Of a stretch of 62,261 nucleotides of DNA, positions 8,359-16,615 are shown in pieces. The translations under genes and the position numbers were made by a program. The notes beneath the pieces were generated by a model. The model searched no databases. It saw only the letters and a list, made by a program, of their open reading frames with translations, and was not told where the DNA came from. Every line of letters begins with the position of its first letter. The stretch's first letter is position 1. The stretch spans positions 1 to 62,261 of the forward strand of contig NZ_JAJUXI010000015.1 of NCBI RefSeq assembly GCF_021390515.1, read 5' to 3'. Source of the stretch: Dyadobacter sp. CY326. Lineage in GTDB: Bacteria; Bacteroidota; Bacteroidia; Cytophagales; Spirosomataceae.

Positions 8359-10220
8359 TATCGTCCTATAAAAAGCATTAATACTGAGATATCGGAAGGG
8401 CTAACGCCACTGATCCTTGAAGCTTGTCCGATCGTCCCTGGACGAGTTCTTTTAAGTTTTTCACGGCCTTCATATGAAAGCGAAGTCACCACATCATAAT
8501 TGAAGTTCTCAATAATGTTGAGGTCTTCCAGCCTATTCATTTTCTCGACCAACAGCATTTCCTTCTCAATATAGCTGTCATATTTAAGATTTATCTCCGC
8601 CTGATGAATCGAATCCGTTCCAAATTTTTCAAGCAAATCGGCAACAATTGGACTGGCTTCCGTCAATTGATCTATCGAAATTTGTGGTCTTTTCAGGAGT
8701 TGCGCCAAAACGATTTTCTCGCGCAATAGTGCTGTTCCAATCGCCTCCAGTGTTGGGTTAATCTCTTCCGGCGTCAGTTTTGTTCCAGAGAATGCGGCAA
8801 TGATCTCAGCCACTTCTGCTTTCTTTTTATTGACATTATCCAATCTCTCCTGACTTGCTAAGCCGAGATTAAAACCCTTTTCAGTAAGACGAATGTCTGC
8901 ATTGTCTTGTCTCAACAGCGTGCGATATTCAGCGCGGGAAGTGAACATTCTATATGGCTCTTCTGTGCCTTTATTAATGAGGTCGTCGATCAAAACGCCG
9001 ATGTATGCCTCAGACCTTTTTAAAACGAATGGTTCAAGCTCGTGCACATTCTGGTGTGCATTAATACCAGCCATCAATCCCTGGCAAGCGGCTTCTTCAT
9101 AACCGGTGGTGCCATTGATCTGTCCTGCAAAAAAGAGGTTTGTAATCAAATGTGTTTCCAGCGTCGATTTTAATTGGGTCGGCGGGAAGTAATCGTATTC
9201 GATTGCGTAGCCCGGACGAAACATTTTGGCATTCTCAAAACCAGGAATTTTCCGGAGTGCTGCATATTGAACGTCTTCGGGCAATGAAGTGGAAAAGCCG
9301 TTCACGTAAACTTCAACCGTGTCCCATCCTTCCGGCTCTACGAAAATCTGATGACGATCCTTGTCAGCAAAACGATTGATTTTGTCCTCAACCGATGGAC
9401 AGTAACGCGGCCCAATTCCTTTGATCCTGCCCGAAAACATCGGTGATTTCTCAAAGCCCGTTCTCAGTATTTCATGCACTTCCGAATTGGTATAAGTAAT
9501 CCAGCAGCTGCGTTGTTTTGCGAGCGGCTTTGTATCGGTGTAGGAAAACTTAGAAGGATTTTCATCCCCAGGCTGCTCCTCCATTTTAGAATAATCCAGC
9601 GAACGACCATCCACGCGCGGAGGCGTTCCTGTTTTCATTCTTCCTGCTTCAAAGCCCAATGTTACCAGTTGTTCGGTAATGCCGGTCGCTGCTTTTTCGC
9701 CAGTCCGTCCGCCGCCGAAATTTTTCTCGCCAATGTGGATTAGTCCATTCAGGAATGTTCCATTAGTGAGGACGACAGACTTTGATTTAATTTCAATTCC
9801 AAGACTAGTTTTAACCCCACAAGCCTTTCCATCTTCAATCAGTATCTCCTTTGCAGTGTCCTGCCAAAAATCAACATTCGGATTATTTTCCAAAACGTTC
9901 CGCCATTCAGTTGCAAACATCGCGCGGTCGCTTTGACATCTTGGACTCCACATGGCGGGGCCTTTTGACAAATTGAGCATCCGGAATTGGATCATAGTCT
10001 TATCGCTTACGATGCCCGACTGTCCGCCAAGCGCATCGATCTCACGAACGATTTGCCCTTTTGCTACTCCCCCCATTGCAGGGTTGCAAGACATCTGAGC
10101 AATGGTATGCATATTCATTGTAATCAGCAGAACGGAGGAGCCCATCGTCGCCGCAGCCGCAGCTGCTTCACAACCCGCATGGCCCGCTCCTACCACGATT
10201 ACATCATATTTTTGAAACAT
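8358..10220 (-). CDS. mnmG: tRNA uridine-5-carboxymethylaminomethyl modification enzyme
   Basis: This 620-residue FAD protein (formerly GidA) works with MnmE to place the carboxymethylaminomethyl group on the wobble uridine of certain tRNAs. It has the FAD-binding VVGAGHAGCEAA (about 9-20), the signature QMSCNPAMGGVAKGQ near residue 42, and PRYCPSVEDKI near 275. A C-terminal helical domain (about 540-620) binds tRNA/MnmE. The length matches the family. The gene is classically found near bacterial origins, which agrees with the oriC call 2.6 kb away. A parS-like palindrome lies just upstream of its start. Confidence 0.97.
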   Translation of the reverse strand: MFQKYDVIVVGAGHAGCEAAAAAATMGSSVLLITMNMHTIAQMSCNPAMGGVAKGQIVREIDALGGQSGIVSDKTMIQFRMLNLSKGPAMWSPRCQSDRAMFATEWRNVLENNPNVDFWQDTAKEILIEDGKACGVKTSLGIEIKSKSVVLTNGTFLNGLIHIGEKNFGGGRTGEKAATGITEQLVTLGFEAGRMKTGTPPRVDGRSLDYSKMEEQPGDENPSKFSYTDTKPLAKQRSCWITYTNSEVHEILRTGFEKSPMFSGRIKGIGPRYCPSVEDKINRFADKDRHQIFVEPEGWDTVEVYVNGFSTSLPEDVQYAALRKIPGFENAKMFRPGYAIEYDYFPPTQLKSTLETHLITNLFFAGQINGTTGYEEAACQGLMAGINAHQNVHELEPFVLKRSEAYIGVLIDDLINKGTEEPYRMFTSRAEYRTLLRQDNADIRLTEKGFNLGLASQERLDNVNKKKAEVAEIIAAFSGTKLTPEEINPTLEAIGTALLREKIVLAQLLKRPQISIDQLTEASPIVADLLEKFGTDSIHQAEINLKYDSYIEKEMLLVEKMNRLEDLNIIENFNYDVVTSLSYEGREKLKRTRPGTIGQASRISGVSPSDISVLMLFIGR

Positions 10221-10254
10221 AATTCATTTACTTATTAAACCACTTTAATTAAAG

Positions 10255-10270
10255 TGTTCCACGTGGAAAT
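10255..10270. promoter_or_regulatory. parS: parS-like ParB binding site
   Basis: TGTTCCACGTGGAAAT matches the 16-base parS palindrome TGTTCCACGTGGAACA at 14 positions, with a perfect 12-base palindromic core TTCCACGTGGAA. It lies in the 54-base gap between ybeY and mnmG, about 4.5 kb from the predicted oriC, where ParB centromere sites are expected. No parA or parB gene is in the window. Confidence 0.8.
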
Positions 10271-10274
10271 TTAA

Positions 10275-10688
10275 CTAGAACAGCAAAAGATACTGATCCT
10301 CTTTGGCTCGCATTGCAGCTTTTAGCTTTTCATCCGTATCATCATAACCCATCAAATGCAGCAAACCGTGTATCAGAACTCGCCGCATTTCGGTTTCAAA
10401 ATCGGCTTCAAAAGTTGCCGCATTTTCCTTTACCCTATCAACGCTGATATAAATGTCTCCTTCGATCACATTGTCTTCCTCACTATTGTCAAACGTAATG
10501 ATGTCCGTAAAATAGTCGTGATCGAGATATTGTTTATTGATTTCCAGAAGGTATTCGTCGTCGCAAAAAATATAGTTCAAATCAGCGATCTCATAACCCT
10601 CTGATAACGAGGCATTTTTAATCCATTTTTTTGTCTTAACGGGGCGTAATAAGTCGAAATCGACGTTTTCGGTGAAGAAATTAAGCAT
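10275..10688 (-). CDS. ybeY: Endoribonuclease YbeY (16S rRNA maturation)
   Basis: This 137-residue protein belongs to the UPF0054/YbeY metal-dependent RNases that act in 16S rRNA 3' processing and ribosome quality control. The motif is HGLLHLMGYDD: His107 and His111 are present, but the position usually held by the third zinc-ligand His is Asp117. The middle of the protein carries the usual FTDIITFD and GDIYIS strands. The length fits the family. It is the first gene of an apparent operon with mnmG and the methyltransferase. Confidence 0.9.
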   Translation of the reverse strand: MLNFFTENVDFDLLRPVKTKKWIKNASLSEGYEIADLNYIFCDDEYLLEINKQYLDHDYFTDIITFDNSEEDNVIEGDIYISVDRVKENAATFEADFETEMRRVLIHGLLHLMGYDDTDEKLKAAMRAKEDQYLLLF

Positions 10689-10707
10689 ACTGGGTGATAA
10701 AATATTA

Positions 10708-10715
10708 CAAACATA
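10708..10715 (-). promoter_or_regulatory. Predicted ybeY-mnmG promoter, -7 element
   Basis: On the minus strand TATGTTTG is a perfect TAnnTTTG element ending 20 bases before the ybeY start codon. A TTG occurs 14 bases upstream (10730-10732), which is short for a -33 element. Confidence 0.5.
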
Positions 10716-10743
10716 CTAAACTATCCGTTCAAGATCAGTTTAG

Positions 10744-10798
10744 CCGGTGACAGCGCCCCTAACAACTTGCTTAAAAAGTGTTAAAACGCAGTCACCGG
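10744..10798. repeat. Long inverted repeat between ybeY and DUF4175 gene
   Basis: Arms ccggtgacagcg (10744-10755) and cgcagtcaccgg (10787-10798) pair at 11 of 12 positions around a 31-base centre. The centre itself holds a weaker dyad (acaactt / aagtgtt). There is no T-run on the minus strand after it, so it is not a standard terminator of the DUF4175 gene. It sits just upstream of the ybeY -7 element and could be an operator or an RNA structure; the function is unknown. Confidence 0.7.
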
Positions 10799-10825
10799 AA
10801 CGTTCACAACAGTGGGATGCTATAA

Positions 10826-13800
10826 TCAGTTCTTAGCCTGATACTTGCGGAAGTAAGTGTCCACCTCTCTTTTGTAGAACGGAGAGAATGTCGGTGGAAT
10901 GGTCCTGAGCAGTTCGGTTTGCTTTTCTTTGTCGCGGATATATTTTTCAAATGCCGCAGGTGGTTGTCTTGGCAATTGTTTTGCACTTTGCGCTTTGCGC
11001 TGCTCGTCCTCATCCTGTTCTTTCATTGCTTTTTCGGATTCCAGCAGTCGCGTCGTGATTTCCTGGTTGCGCTTAATGAGCTCGGGCGTGATGCGCTTGT
11101 TCACAAGATCCGTTTCGGTCTCATCCATTTTCTCAGCAATTTCCTGCAACTCCTTACCCATCTGTTTGCCAACTTCGGTGCCTTTTTGAGACTCCATTAA
11201 ATCATTGATCATCTTCCGGATCATCGCCTGTTCAGCCGCCATTCTGGCCAGCTTCTCGGAATTATTTCCCTGCCCCTCTTTTCCCTGCCCAAGCTTTTTC
11301 ATTTCACCATTGAGTTTCTCCTGCATTTCGCCCATCCCCTTCTGCTCACCTTTTTGCTTTCCTTTTTTGCCCTTACCACTTCCCGGCATGGCCATCGCCA
11401 TTTGCTGCTGCATTTGGTTAAATACATCACTTAGCATTAATGCCAAATTGTTCATAGAAGTCATCGCAAATTGTTGCTTCGAAGTCGCCTGATTAATTTG
11501 ACGGTCTTTAATGCTCTTCACGCTCTCATCCATGTAAGACTTCATATCATTGAGCTCACGCGTAATGAACGACTGGATTTGGATGACACGATTCGCAAGT
11601 GCGTAAAGGCTGTCCTCAACGATTTTTGCATCATCTTTCAATTTCAGTTGTTGCTGGCCAAGTTTAATAAATCGTGGATCTTGCAGACTCACGCCTCTGA
11701 AATCTTTCATCAATGTTTCCTGATCAAATGAAAGTGTGATCAAGTTTTCAAGAATATCGCGTAAGGCGTCCAGATTTTCCTGCATTTGCTCCATCTCCGC
11801 AGATTCCATCGCTTCCTGCATAGACTGCGACATTTTTTTCATGGATTGCGCCGCCTTTTTCTGCGATTCAGAAGCTTTTTTATTCTGTTGCTTATCAAGT
11901 TGTTCCTTACTTTCTTCCATCTGTTCAGAAGCGTTTTTCTGCTCTTCTTTCTGTGTGTCCAAAGGCTGTTCAAGCTCCTCGCTCATTTTTTCGACCTCCT
12001 TGGAATCCTCCTGCGCTTTTTTAAACTCGTCCTGGATTTTTTCCTGCTCTTTTTTCAAATCCCCATTTTTGCCTTTTTTGTCATCGGAATTTTTATTCTT
12101 GTCATTTTCCTGACTTTTATCCGCAAGCTGATCTTCCTTATCTGCTAATTCGTCCAACTTTTCGGTCAGGTTTTCCATTTTCTGTTCAAGCTGCATTTGC
12201 TTGAAAAGCTTCATCGTCCGTTCCAGCTCTTTTTCCAGGTTATTCTCTTTGTTTTTAAGCTTTTCCATCATGCTAGACATGCGGTCGCTCTGCTTCTGTT
12301 CCAGCAATTTTTTCAATTCCTGATAAAGCTTTTCTGTGTCCTTATCCATCAGCTCATTCATGAGCTTTTGAAGCTGTTCCAGCTTGCTTTGCAGTTCAGG
12401 GCTTTGCTGATTGAACTGCTTCGATTTCTCGTTCGCATTCTGATTTTTTTCCTGCAGAGCCTGCAATTCTTTCATCAGCTCTTCCCGCTTTTTGAGCACT
12501 TCCTCAATCTGCTTCTGCTCTTTAAAATCGAGTTCTTTGTTGCTCTTTAATTTATTGTCAAGATTTGTCAGATCCTTTTGCAAGCTCTGCGCCTTCTTCA
12601 TGGCCAACTGCATTTGATCTTCCGTTTCCTGCTCAGATTTTCTAATCTCAGCCTCTAACTGGTCTTTGGAAGGAACAGTAAATTGAATCGACCGTGATTT
12701 AGCGCTTTTCGGCCCGTTCACGCCATCATTATCCCAGACCTGAGCATAATACTCGATCTTATCGCCCGGAGCCAGTTTGAGGCTATCTACATACCATTGG
12801 AAGTAAAAGCTTTGCGTATTTACCGTTTTGTTAAATGGCACTGGAATTCCTTTGGCTGGCGAAGGTTCTTTCTGGTCAGCCCGCTTTACAGAATAAAACA
12901 TTTTCAGCTGCGAAAAGCCGTAATCATCACTGATTGAGCCGCCAAGCACTAAATAGTTATAAAGTGTTGTATCCTGGAAATTTTCGAGGCTCATGACGGG
13001 GAATTTGTCGGGAACCACATTGATGAAGTAACCGATTTTATCCAAATTTGTAGTCTCATCATTTTGCAAATTCACCTGATATTGCGACGAGCGTTTAACC
13101 GTTTTTCTGATTTCGAAACGGTCTCCTTCCCTCCCTTTCGCACGGTATAATGCCGAATCATCATCAAATTTGATCGCCAGCGATTTGGTCGATGAAGTGT
13201 TAAAATTCCACTCAACAGTCGTTCCTTCCGGCACAGAGAGATTTCCAACATTGTTAAGCCCTTCCGCAGGTTTGTTGAGATAGGCTGGATAATGCAGGTT
13301 TACGTCAAAAGAAAGCAGCGAAGGCCGTTCTGCAACATTGATCTTGTATTCCTCAGAAGTGAATCCAGCAGCGTCGAAGGAAAATGCTACATCTCTTTGC
13401 AAATTTTTGAATGTGTAGGAATAAGTCTGATTGCCGTCATTATTCAGTTTAAATCTCGAACCATTTTGGACCAGGTAAGCGGCAGTAGGCAGTGCTTCGC
13501 CCTTCAATTTTAGTTTTAGTACAAAATCCTCATTTCTAAATGCTTTCAATGATTTGTTTTCAAGAATAAATGAAAACGGTGCATAAGTGTAATTTTTCTG
13601 GAAATGAATGATCCGGTCAGAGCTGGACGAGAAAAATGAAGGATTGAAAAGCAAAATGGCCGCAATGGCCGCAAGCGGATAAATGGCATATTTAATGCGC
13701 TTTTTATTCTCATTAAAACGAATGGCATCTGAGAATTTAACAATCAGCAACTGGCCGGATTTCTGGCGAATGCTGGCTTCGATAAGGTCGGATTGTGTGC

Positions 13801-14167
13801 CGGTTAATCCCCTTAGTTGCAATGTATTTACAAGCTTATCCCCTATTTCCGGAAAATATTCTCCGATTTGCAATGCAGCCTGCTCGTCCGAAATCGGCTT
13901 TCTAAGGCCGGAAAGGTGGATTAACGGCTGAACAACCCATTGAAAAAATGAAAAAACAAGCACAGCCAAAAATCCGAAGAACAATGTTCCACGGACACCC
14001 GAACTAAACCGACCGAAATATTCGATTGTATTGAAAAACAAAAACACACTCAGCAGCAGCGCAGCAGAAAGGATAATGCCTTTAAGCAACTGATTTTGAT
14101 AGTATTTTTGACGGTATTCCTGAATGCGGAGCAACAGGCCTTCCATTGCCGGCGTAAAAGCAGCCAT
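10826..14167 (-). CDS. DUF4175 family membrane-anchored coiled-coil protein
   Basis: This 1113-residue protein has two N-terminal membrane segments (about residues 28-46 and 60-80) and a third at about 158-175. A predicted periplasmic beta-rich region (about 200-510) follows. Then comes a very long Lys/Glu/Gln-rich coiled coil from about 515 to 820, and a Gly/Met/Gln-rich segment (MAMPGSGKGKKGKQKG) near residue 925. The pattern matches DUF4175 proteins conserved in Bacteroidota. The function is unknown; a structural or envelope-spanning role is plausible. It appears to be monocistronic. Confidence 0.8.
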   Translation of the reverse strand: MAAFTPAMEGLLLRIQEYRQKYYQNQLLKGIILSAALLLSVFLFFNTIEYFGRFSSGVRGTLFFGFLAVLVFSFFQWVVQPLIHLSGLRKPISDEQAALQIGEYFPEIGDKLVNTLQLRGLTGTQSDLIEASIRQKSGQLLIVKFSDAIRFNENKKRIKYAIYPLAAIAAILLFNPSFFSSSSDRIIHFQKNYTYAPFSFILENKSLKAFRNEDFVLKLKLKGEALPTAAYLVQNGSRFKLNNDGNQTYSYTFKNLQRDVAFSFDAAGFTSEEYKINVAERPSLLSFDVNLHYPAYLNKPAEGLNNVGNLSVPEGTTVEWNFNTSSTKSLAIKFDDDSALYRAKGREGDRFEIRKTVKRSSQYQVNLQNDETTNLDKIGYFINVVPDKFPVMSLENFQDTTLYNYLVLGGSISDDYGFSQLKMFYSVKRADQKEPSPAKGIPVPFNKTVNTQSFYFQWYVDSLKLAPGDKIEYYAQVWDNDGVNGPKSAKSRSIQFTVPSKDQLEAEIRKSEQETEDQMQLAMKKAQSLQKDLTNLDNKLKSNKELDFKEQKQIEEVLKKREELMKELQALQEKNQNANEKSKQFNQQSPELQSKLEQLQKLMNELMDKDTEKLYQELKKLLEQKQSDRMSSMMEKLKNKENNLEKELERTMKLFKQMQLEQKMENLTEKLDELADKEDQLADKSQENDKNKNSDDKKGKNGDLKKEQEKIQDEFKKAQEDSKEVEKMSEELEQPLDTQKEEQKNASEQMEESKEQLDKQQNKKASESQKKAAQSMKKMSQSMQEAMESAEMEQMQENLDALRDILENLITLSFDQETLMKDFRGVSLQDPRFIKLGQQQLKLKDDAKIVEDSLYALANRVIQIQSFITRELNDMKSYMDESVKSIKDRQINQATSKQQFAMTSMNNLALMLSDVFNQMQQQMAMAMPGSGKGKKGKQKGEQKGMGEMQEKLNGEMKKLGQGKEGQGNNSEKLARMAAEQAMIRKMINDLMESQKGTEVGKQMGKELQEIAEKMDETETDLVNKRITPELIKRNQEITTRLLESEKAMKEQDEDEQRKAQSAKQLPRQPPAAFEKYIRDKEKQTELLRTIPPTFSPFYKREVDTYFRKYQAKN

Positions 14168-14332
14168 ATATGAATGTCGTTAAATCTCTGATGGATTTTT
14201 ATAACGTATCCGGCTGGCAAAAATTACGATCCGCCTGGCCACGCATAAAACAAACTAAGATAGCGATTTATATGGAATTCCATCGTTAAAAATGGATTTT
14301 TCCGGCGCCCAAAAGTTTATTTTGTGAAGAAC

Positions 14333-15070
14333 TTAAAGCGAAAGCAAAACACCTACAGAAGCGTAATTGATCCAATTGAAATTGTAGACCTCGTCACTAT
14401 CCGCACCGCCTTCCACAACGCGGTAACCAGCCTTAATGCCAAACTTAGGATTAACCTGATAAGCCGCGCCCGCAAAAACATCCTCCGCCCGTCCTTGTTT
14501 AGCAGCCAATGCATCACCTTCCAAAATCACAGACCAGCGGTAAGATGGCTTGTAAGAAGCATAAAAGTTGACTAGCGGAACGAAGCCAACATTATCAAAA
14601 TGCGTGTCATTAGATTCATTTTTGAAGCGCACATCGGCATCACGGATCTTGGCAGTAAGACCTAAACCAACACGCCAGCGCGTTTTTGTCACAAAATCGT
14701 AGCGATAAGTCAGTCGATAGGAATTGAATTTATAGAAAACTTCCAGTGGCTGTCCGGCAGCGTAATTAATGCCATTGAAATTAACATTTTCATCAAACGT
14801 ACCATGATATTTCACAGAAAGTGGCGCAAATAATGCACTGATATTATGCCGGTTTCCAATCGTATAAGTGCCTCTGATCCGGTAAAAAATCTTTGGATCA
14901 ATGCTCAGATCGTTCGCGAGGTTAACCTGCGTGCCGCCCACATTGGGAATGCGGACTTTGTTATAATTCGTCCCAAACACCACCCCGCTTTCCAGATCGA
15001 GCCGGAACTGCGCGTAAAGCGGTGATGAACAAAGCATTAAAATGATGAAAAAAATTTTTCGAGATCCCAT
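14333..15070 (-). CDS. Outer-membrane beta-barrel protein
   Basis: This 245-residue protein has a signal peptide ending in SSPLYAQ. Alternating aromatic/hydrophobic beta strands follow (for example NSYRLTYRYDFVTKTRWRVGLGLT and NPKFGIKAGYRVV), and it ends in a typical barrel C-terminus (YASVGVLLSL). No ligand-specific motif is visible. It lies downstream of the trp operon terminator, so it is probably a separate unit. Confidence 0.7.
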   Translation of the reverse strand: MGSRKIFFIILMLCSSPLYAQFRLDLESGVVFGTNYNKVRIPNVGGTQVNLANDLSIDPKIFYRIRGTYTIGNRHNISALFAPLSVKYHGTFDENVNFNGINYAAGQPLEVFYKFNSYRLTYRYDFVTKTRWRVGLGLTAKIRDADVRFKNESNDTHFDNVGFVPLVNFYASYKPSYRWSVILEGDALAAKQGRAEDVFAGAAYQVNPKFGIKAGYRVVEGGADSDEVYNFNWINYASVGVLLSL

Positions 15071-15084
15071 ATCCGCACCTATCT

Positions 15085-15119
15085 AAAAAAAACAAACAAC
15101 CCGATGATGAGTTGTTTGT
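15085..15119 (-). terminator. trp operon terminator
   Basis: On the minus strand the perfect stem ACAAACAAC / GTTGTTTGT (plus-strand 15111-15119 and 15092-15100) is followed directly by a run of T (plus-strand A at 15085-15091). It lies 49 bases after the trpA stop codon. Confidence 0.85.
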
Positions 15120-15167
15120 ACAAAAGTGATGCCTGAAGCGAATGGTTTCTCGGTAGATTCGAATGTG

Positions 15168-15974
15168 TTATGCTTCGATCGTTTCAGGATAGTTTTTTAC
15201 ATTTCTTACAAAAGACTTAATGTCCTGTTCAAGATCATTGCTTTCCTGCAAAACGCGGATGAATGCGCTGCCAATAATGGCACCTGCGGCATAATCAGAA
15301 GCTTTTTTGAACGTTGCATGGTCCTTAATCCCAAAACCGATCAGTCGCGGATTACGGAGCTGCATGGCATTCAATCTGTCGAAATAAGCTTCCATATCAT
15401 CGCTAACGCCTGTATTAGAACCCGTTACGCTTGCAGAGGAAACAGTGTAAATAAAGCCTTCACTAATTTCGTCGATCTGGCGAATGCGTTTTTCAGAAGT
15501 TTGTGGGGTTACCAGGAAGATATTCAGAATGCCGTAAGCGTCGAAAATGGCTTTGTATTCATTCAAATATACATCCATAGGCATATCCGGCAGGATCAGC
15601 CCGTCAACGCCAACCTCAGCGCATTTTTTACAAAATGCTTCGATGCCGAACTGCAAAACCGGATTCACATAACCCATTAGCAGCACAGGAACAGAAATGG
15701 TCTCACGCATATCTGCCAGTTGCTCGAAAAGAATCTTTACAGACATGCCGTTTTCCAGCGCCCGGTCATTGCTTTTCTGAATGGTTTCACCGTCGGCAAC
15801 AGGGTCCGAGTAAGGCATGCCAATCTCAACCAGATCAGCGCCGCCGTCCTGCAAAGCCTGTAAAACGCGCACGGTGTCATTCAGTTCAGGAAAGCCTGCT
15901 GTGAAATACACATTCAGCAATCCGGCTTCGGGATGATCATTTACGCCGCTAAAAAGGGTTGTAATGCGGTTCAT
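15168..15974 (-). CDS. trpA: Tryptophan synthase alpha subunit
   Basis: This 268-residue TIM-barrel subunit cleaves indole-3-glycerol phosphate to indole and glyceraldehyde-3-phosphate and passes indole to TrpB. The catalytic residues are in LVEIGMPYSDPVADG: Glu50 and Asp61 match E. coli Glu49 and Asp60. It is the last gene of the operon, and its ATG overlaps the stop of the upstream Dabb gene by four bases (ATGA). It is separated from trpB by two non-trp genes, which is unusual because trpB-trpA are commonly adjacent. Confidence 0.97.
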   Translation of the reverse strand: MNRITTLFSGVNDHPEAGLLNVYFTAGFPELNDTVRVLQALQDGGADLVEIGMPYSDPVADGETIQKSNDRALENGMSVKILFEQLADMRETISVPVLLMGYVNPVLQFGIEAFCKKCAEVGVDGLILPDMPMDVYLNEYKAIFDAYGILNIFLVTPQTSEKRIRQIDEISEGFIYTVSSASVTGSNTGVSDDMEAYFDRLNAMQLRNPRLIGFGIKDHATFKKASDYAAGAIIGSAFIRVLQESNDLEQDIKSFVRNVKNYPETIEA

Positions 15975-16360
15975 TCTTGTGTCCAGTAATCAATAACCAA
16001 AACTTTGTCCAAATGCGGTCCTAACACTTTTCCGAACGCTTTGTGATCAGGATGCGGAAGATATACTTCACGACCTGCTTCGTCATCGAATGTTACAAAG
16101 AATGCGTGCGTAAAACCTTGTGAAAGTCCTTCCGGGCTGTTGTTTGTTCCCCATTCAAGGCCCTTGATCTCCTTAATTTTAGATGGCAATGCTTTAAAAG
16201 CCTCTTCCACTTCCTTAATCTGCGCCGGCGTTGCCGAGTCTTTGAATTTGAATAAAACGACGTGACGAAGCATTTTTTTAGTAACGGGTTTTTCAGGTGA
16301 AGCAGAAGCCACAGCGCCAAAAAGGAGCATTCCGGCCATTAAAAGTAATTTGAAATTCAT
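15971..16360 (-). CDS. Secreted Dabb (stress-response A/B barrel) protein inside trp operon
   Basis: This 129-residue protein has an N-terminal signal peptide (LLLMAGMLLFGAVASAS) and then one Dabb-type alpha-beta barrel domain. The domain has the usual start LRHVVLFKFKD, the middle GLEWGTNNSPEGLSQGFTHAF, and the end HPDHKAFGKVLGPHLDKVLVIDYW. Dabb proteins are small dimeric barrels, mostly of unknown biochemical role. Its export makes a direct role in cytoplasmic tryptophan synthesis unlikely, yet it overlaps trpA by four bases and is co-transcribed. It may be an accident of operon growth. Confidence 0.85.
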   Translation of the reverse strand: MNFKLLLMAGMLLFGAVASASPEKPVTKKMLRHVVLFKFKDSATPAQIKEVEEAFKALPSKIKEIKGLEWGTNNSPEGLSQGFTHAFFVTFDDEAGREVYLPHPDHKAFGKVLGPHLDKVLVIDYWTQE

Positions 16361-16393
16361 AATCGGAAAAAAGATAAGGTTGAATGATGGTTG

Positions 16394-16594
16394 CTATGCA
16401 GAACAGTTGAGGCACTCGCCTTCGTCACTGAATTTCAGGCGATCAAATTCGCCCAGTTTTTCTTTGAGTTCAAGGATTTCGTCTTCCAGGTCGCATCTTT
16501 CAAAAAGCGAAAGTTCTCCCGAGTTTACTTTTGCTTCCAGCTCTTGTAGTTTGAGCCTTACGTCAAAAACCTCAGGTAAGGTCAGTGTTGCCAT
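16394..16594 (-). CDS. Small orphan protein of the trp operon (66 residues)
   Basis: I do not recognise this protein. It is acidic and mostly helical (KLQELEAKVNSGE and LEDEILELKEKLGEF suggest a short helical hairpin). It ends in a CxxC tail, ECLNCSA, with a further Cys in RCDLED. The tail could bind a metal or form a disulfide (inference). It is 21 bases downstream of trpB and in the same orientation, so it is co-transcribed. Length and codon use look like a real gene. Confidence 0.7.
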   Translation of the reverse strand: MATLTLPEVFDVRLKLQELEAKVNSGELSLFERCDLEDEILELKEKLGEFDRLKFSDEGECLNCSA

Positions 16595-16615
16595 TGTAAT
16601 GTGTTTATGAGTAAA

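Noticed and set aside
10744..10798. Inverted repeat as the DUF4175 terminator
   Set aside because: On the minus strand no T-run follows the stem, so it does not meet intrinsic terminator criteria.
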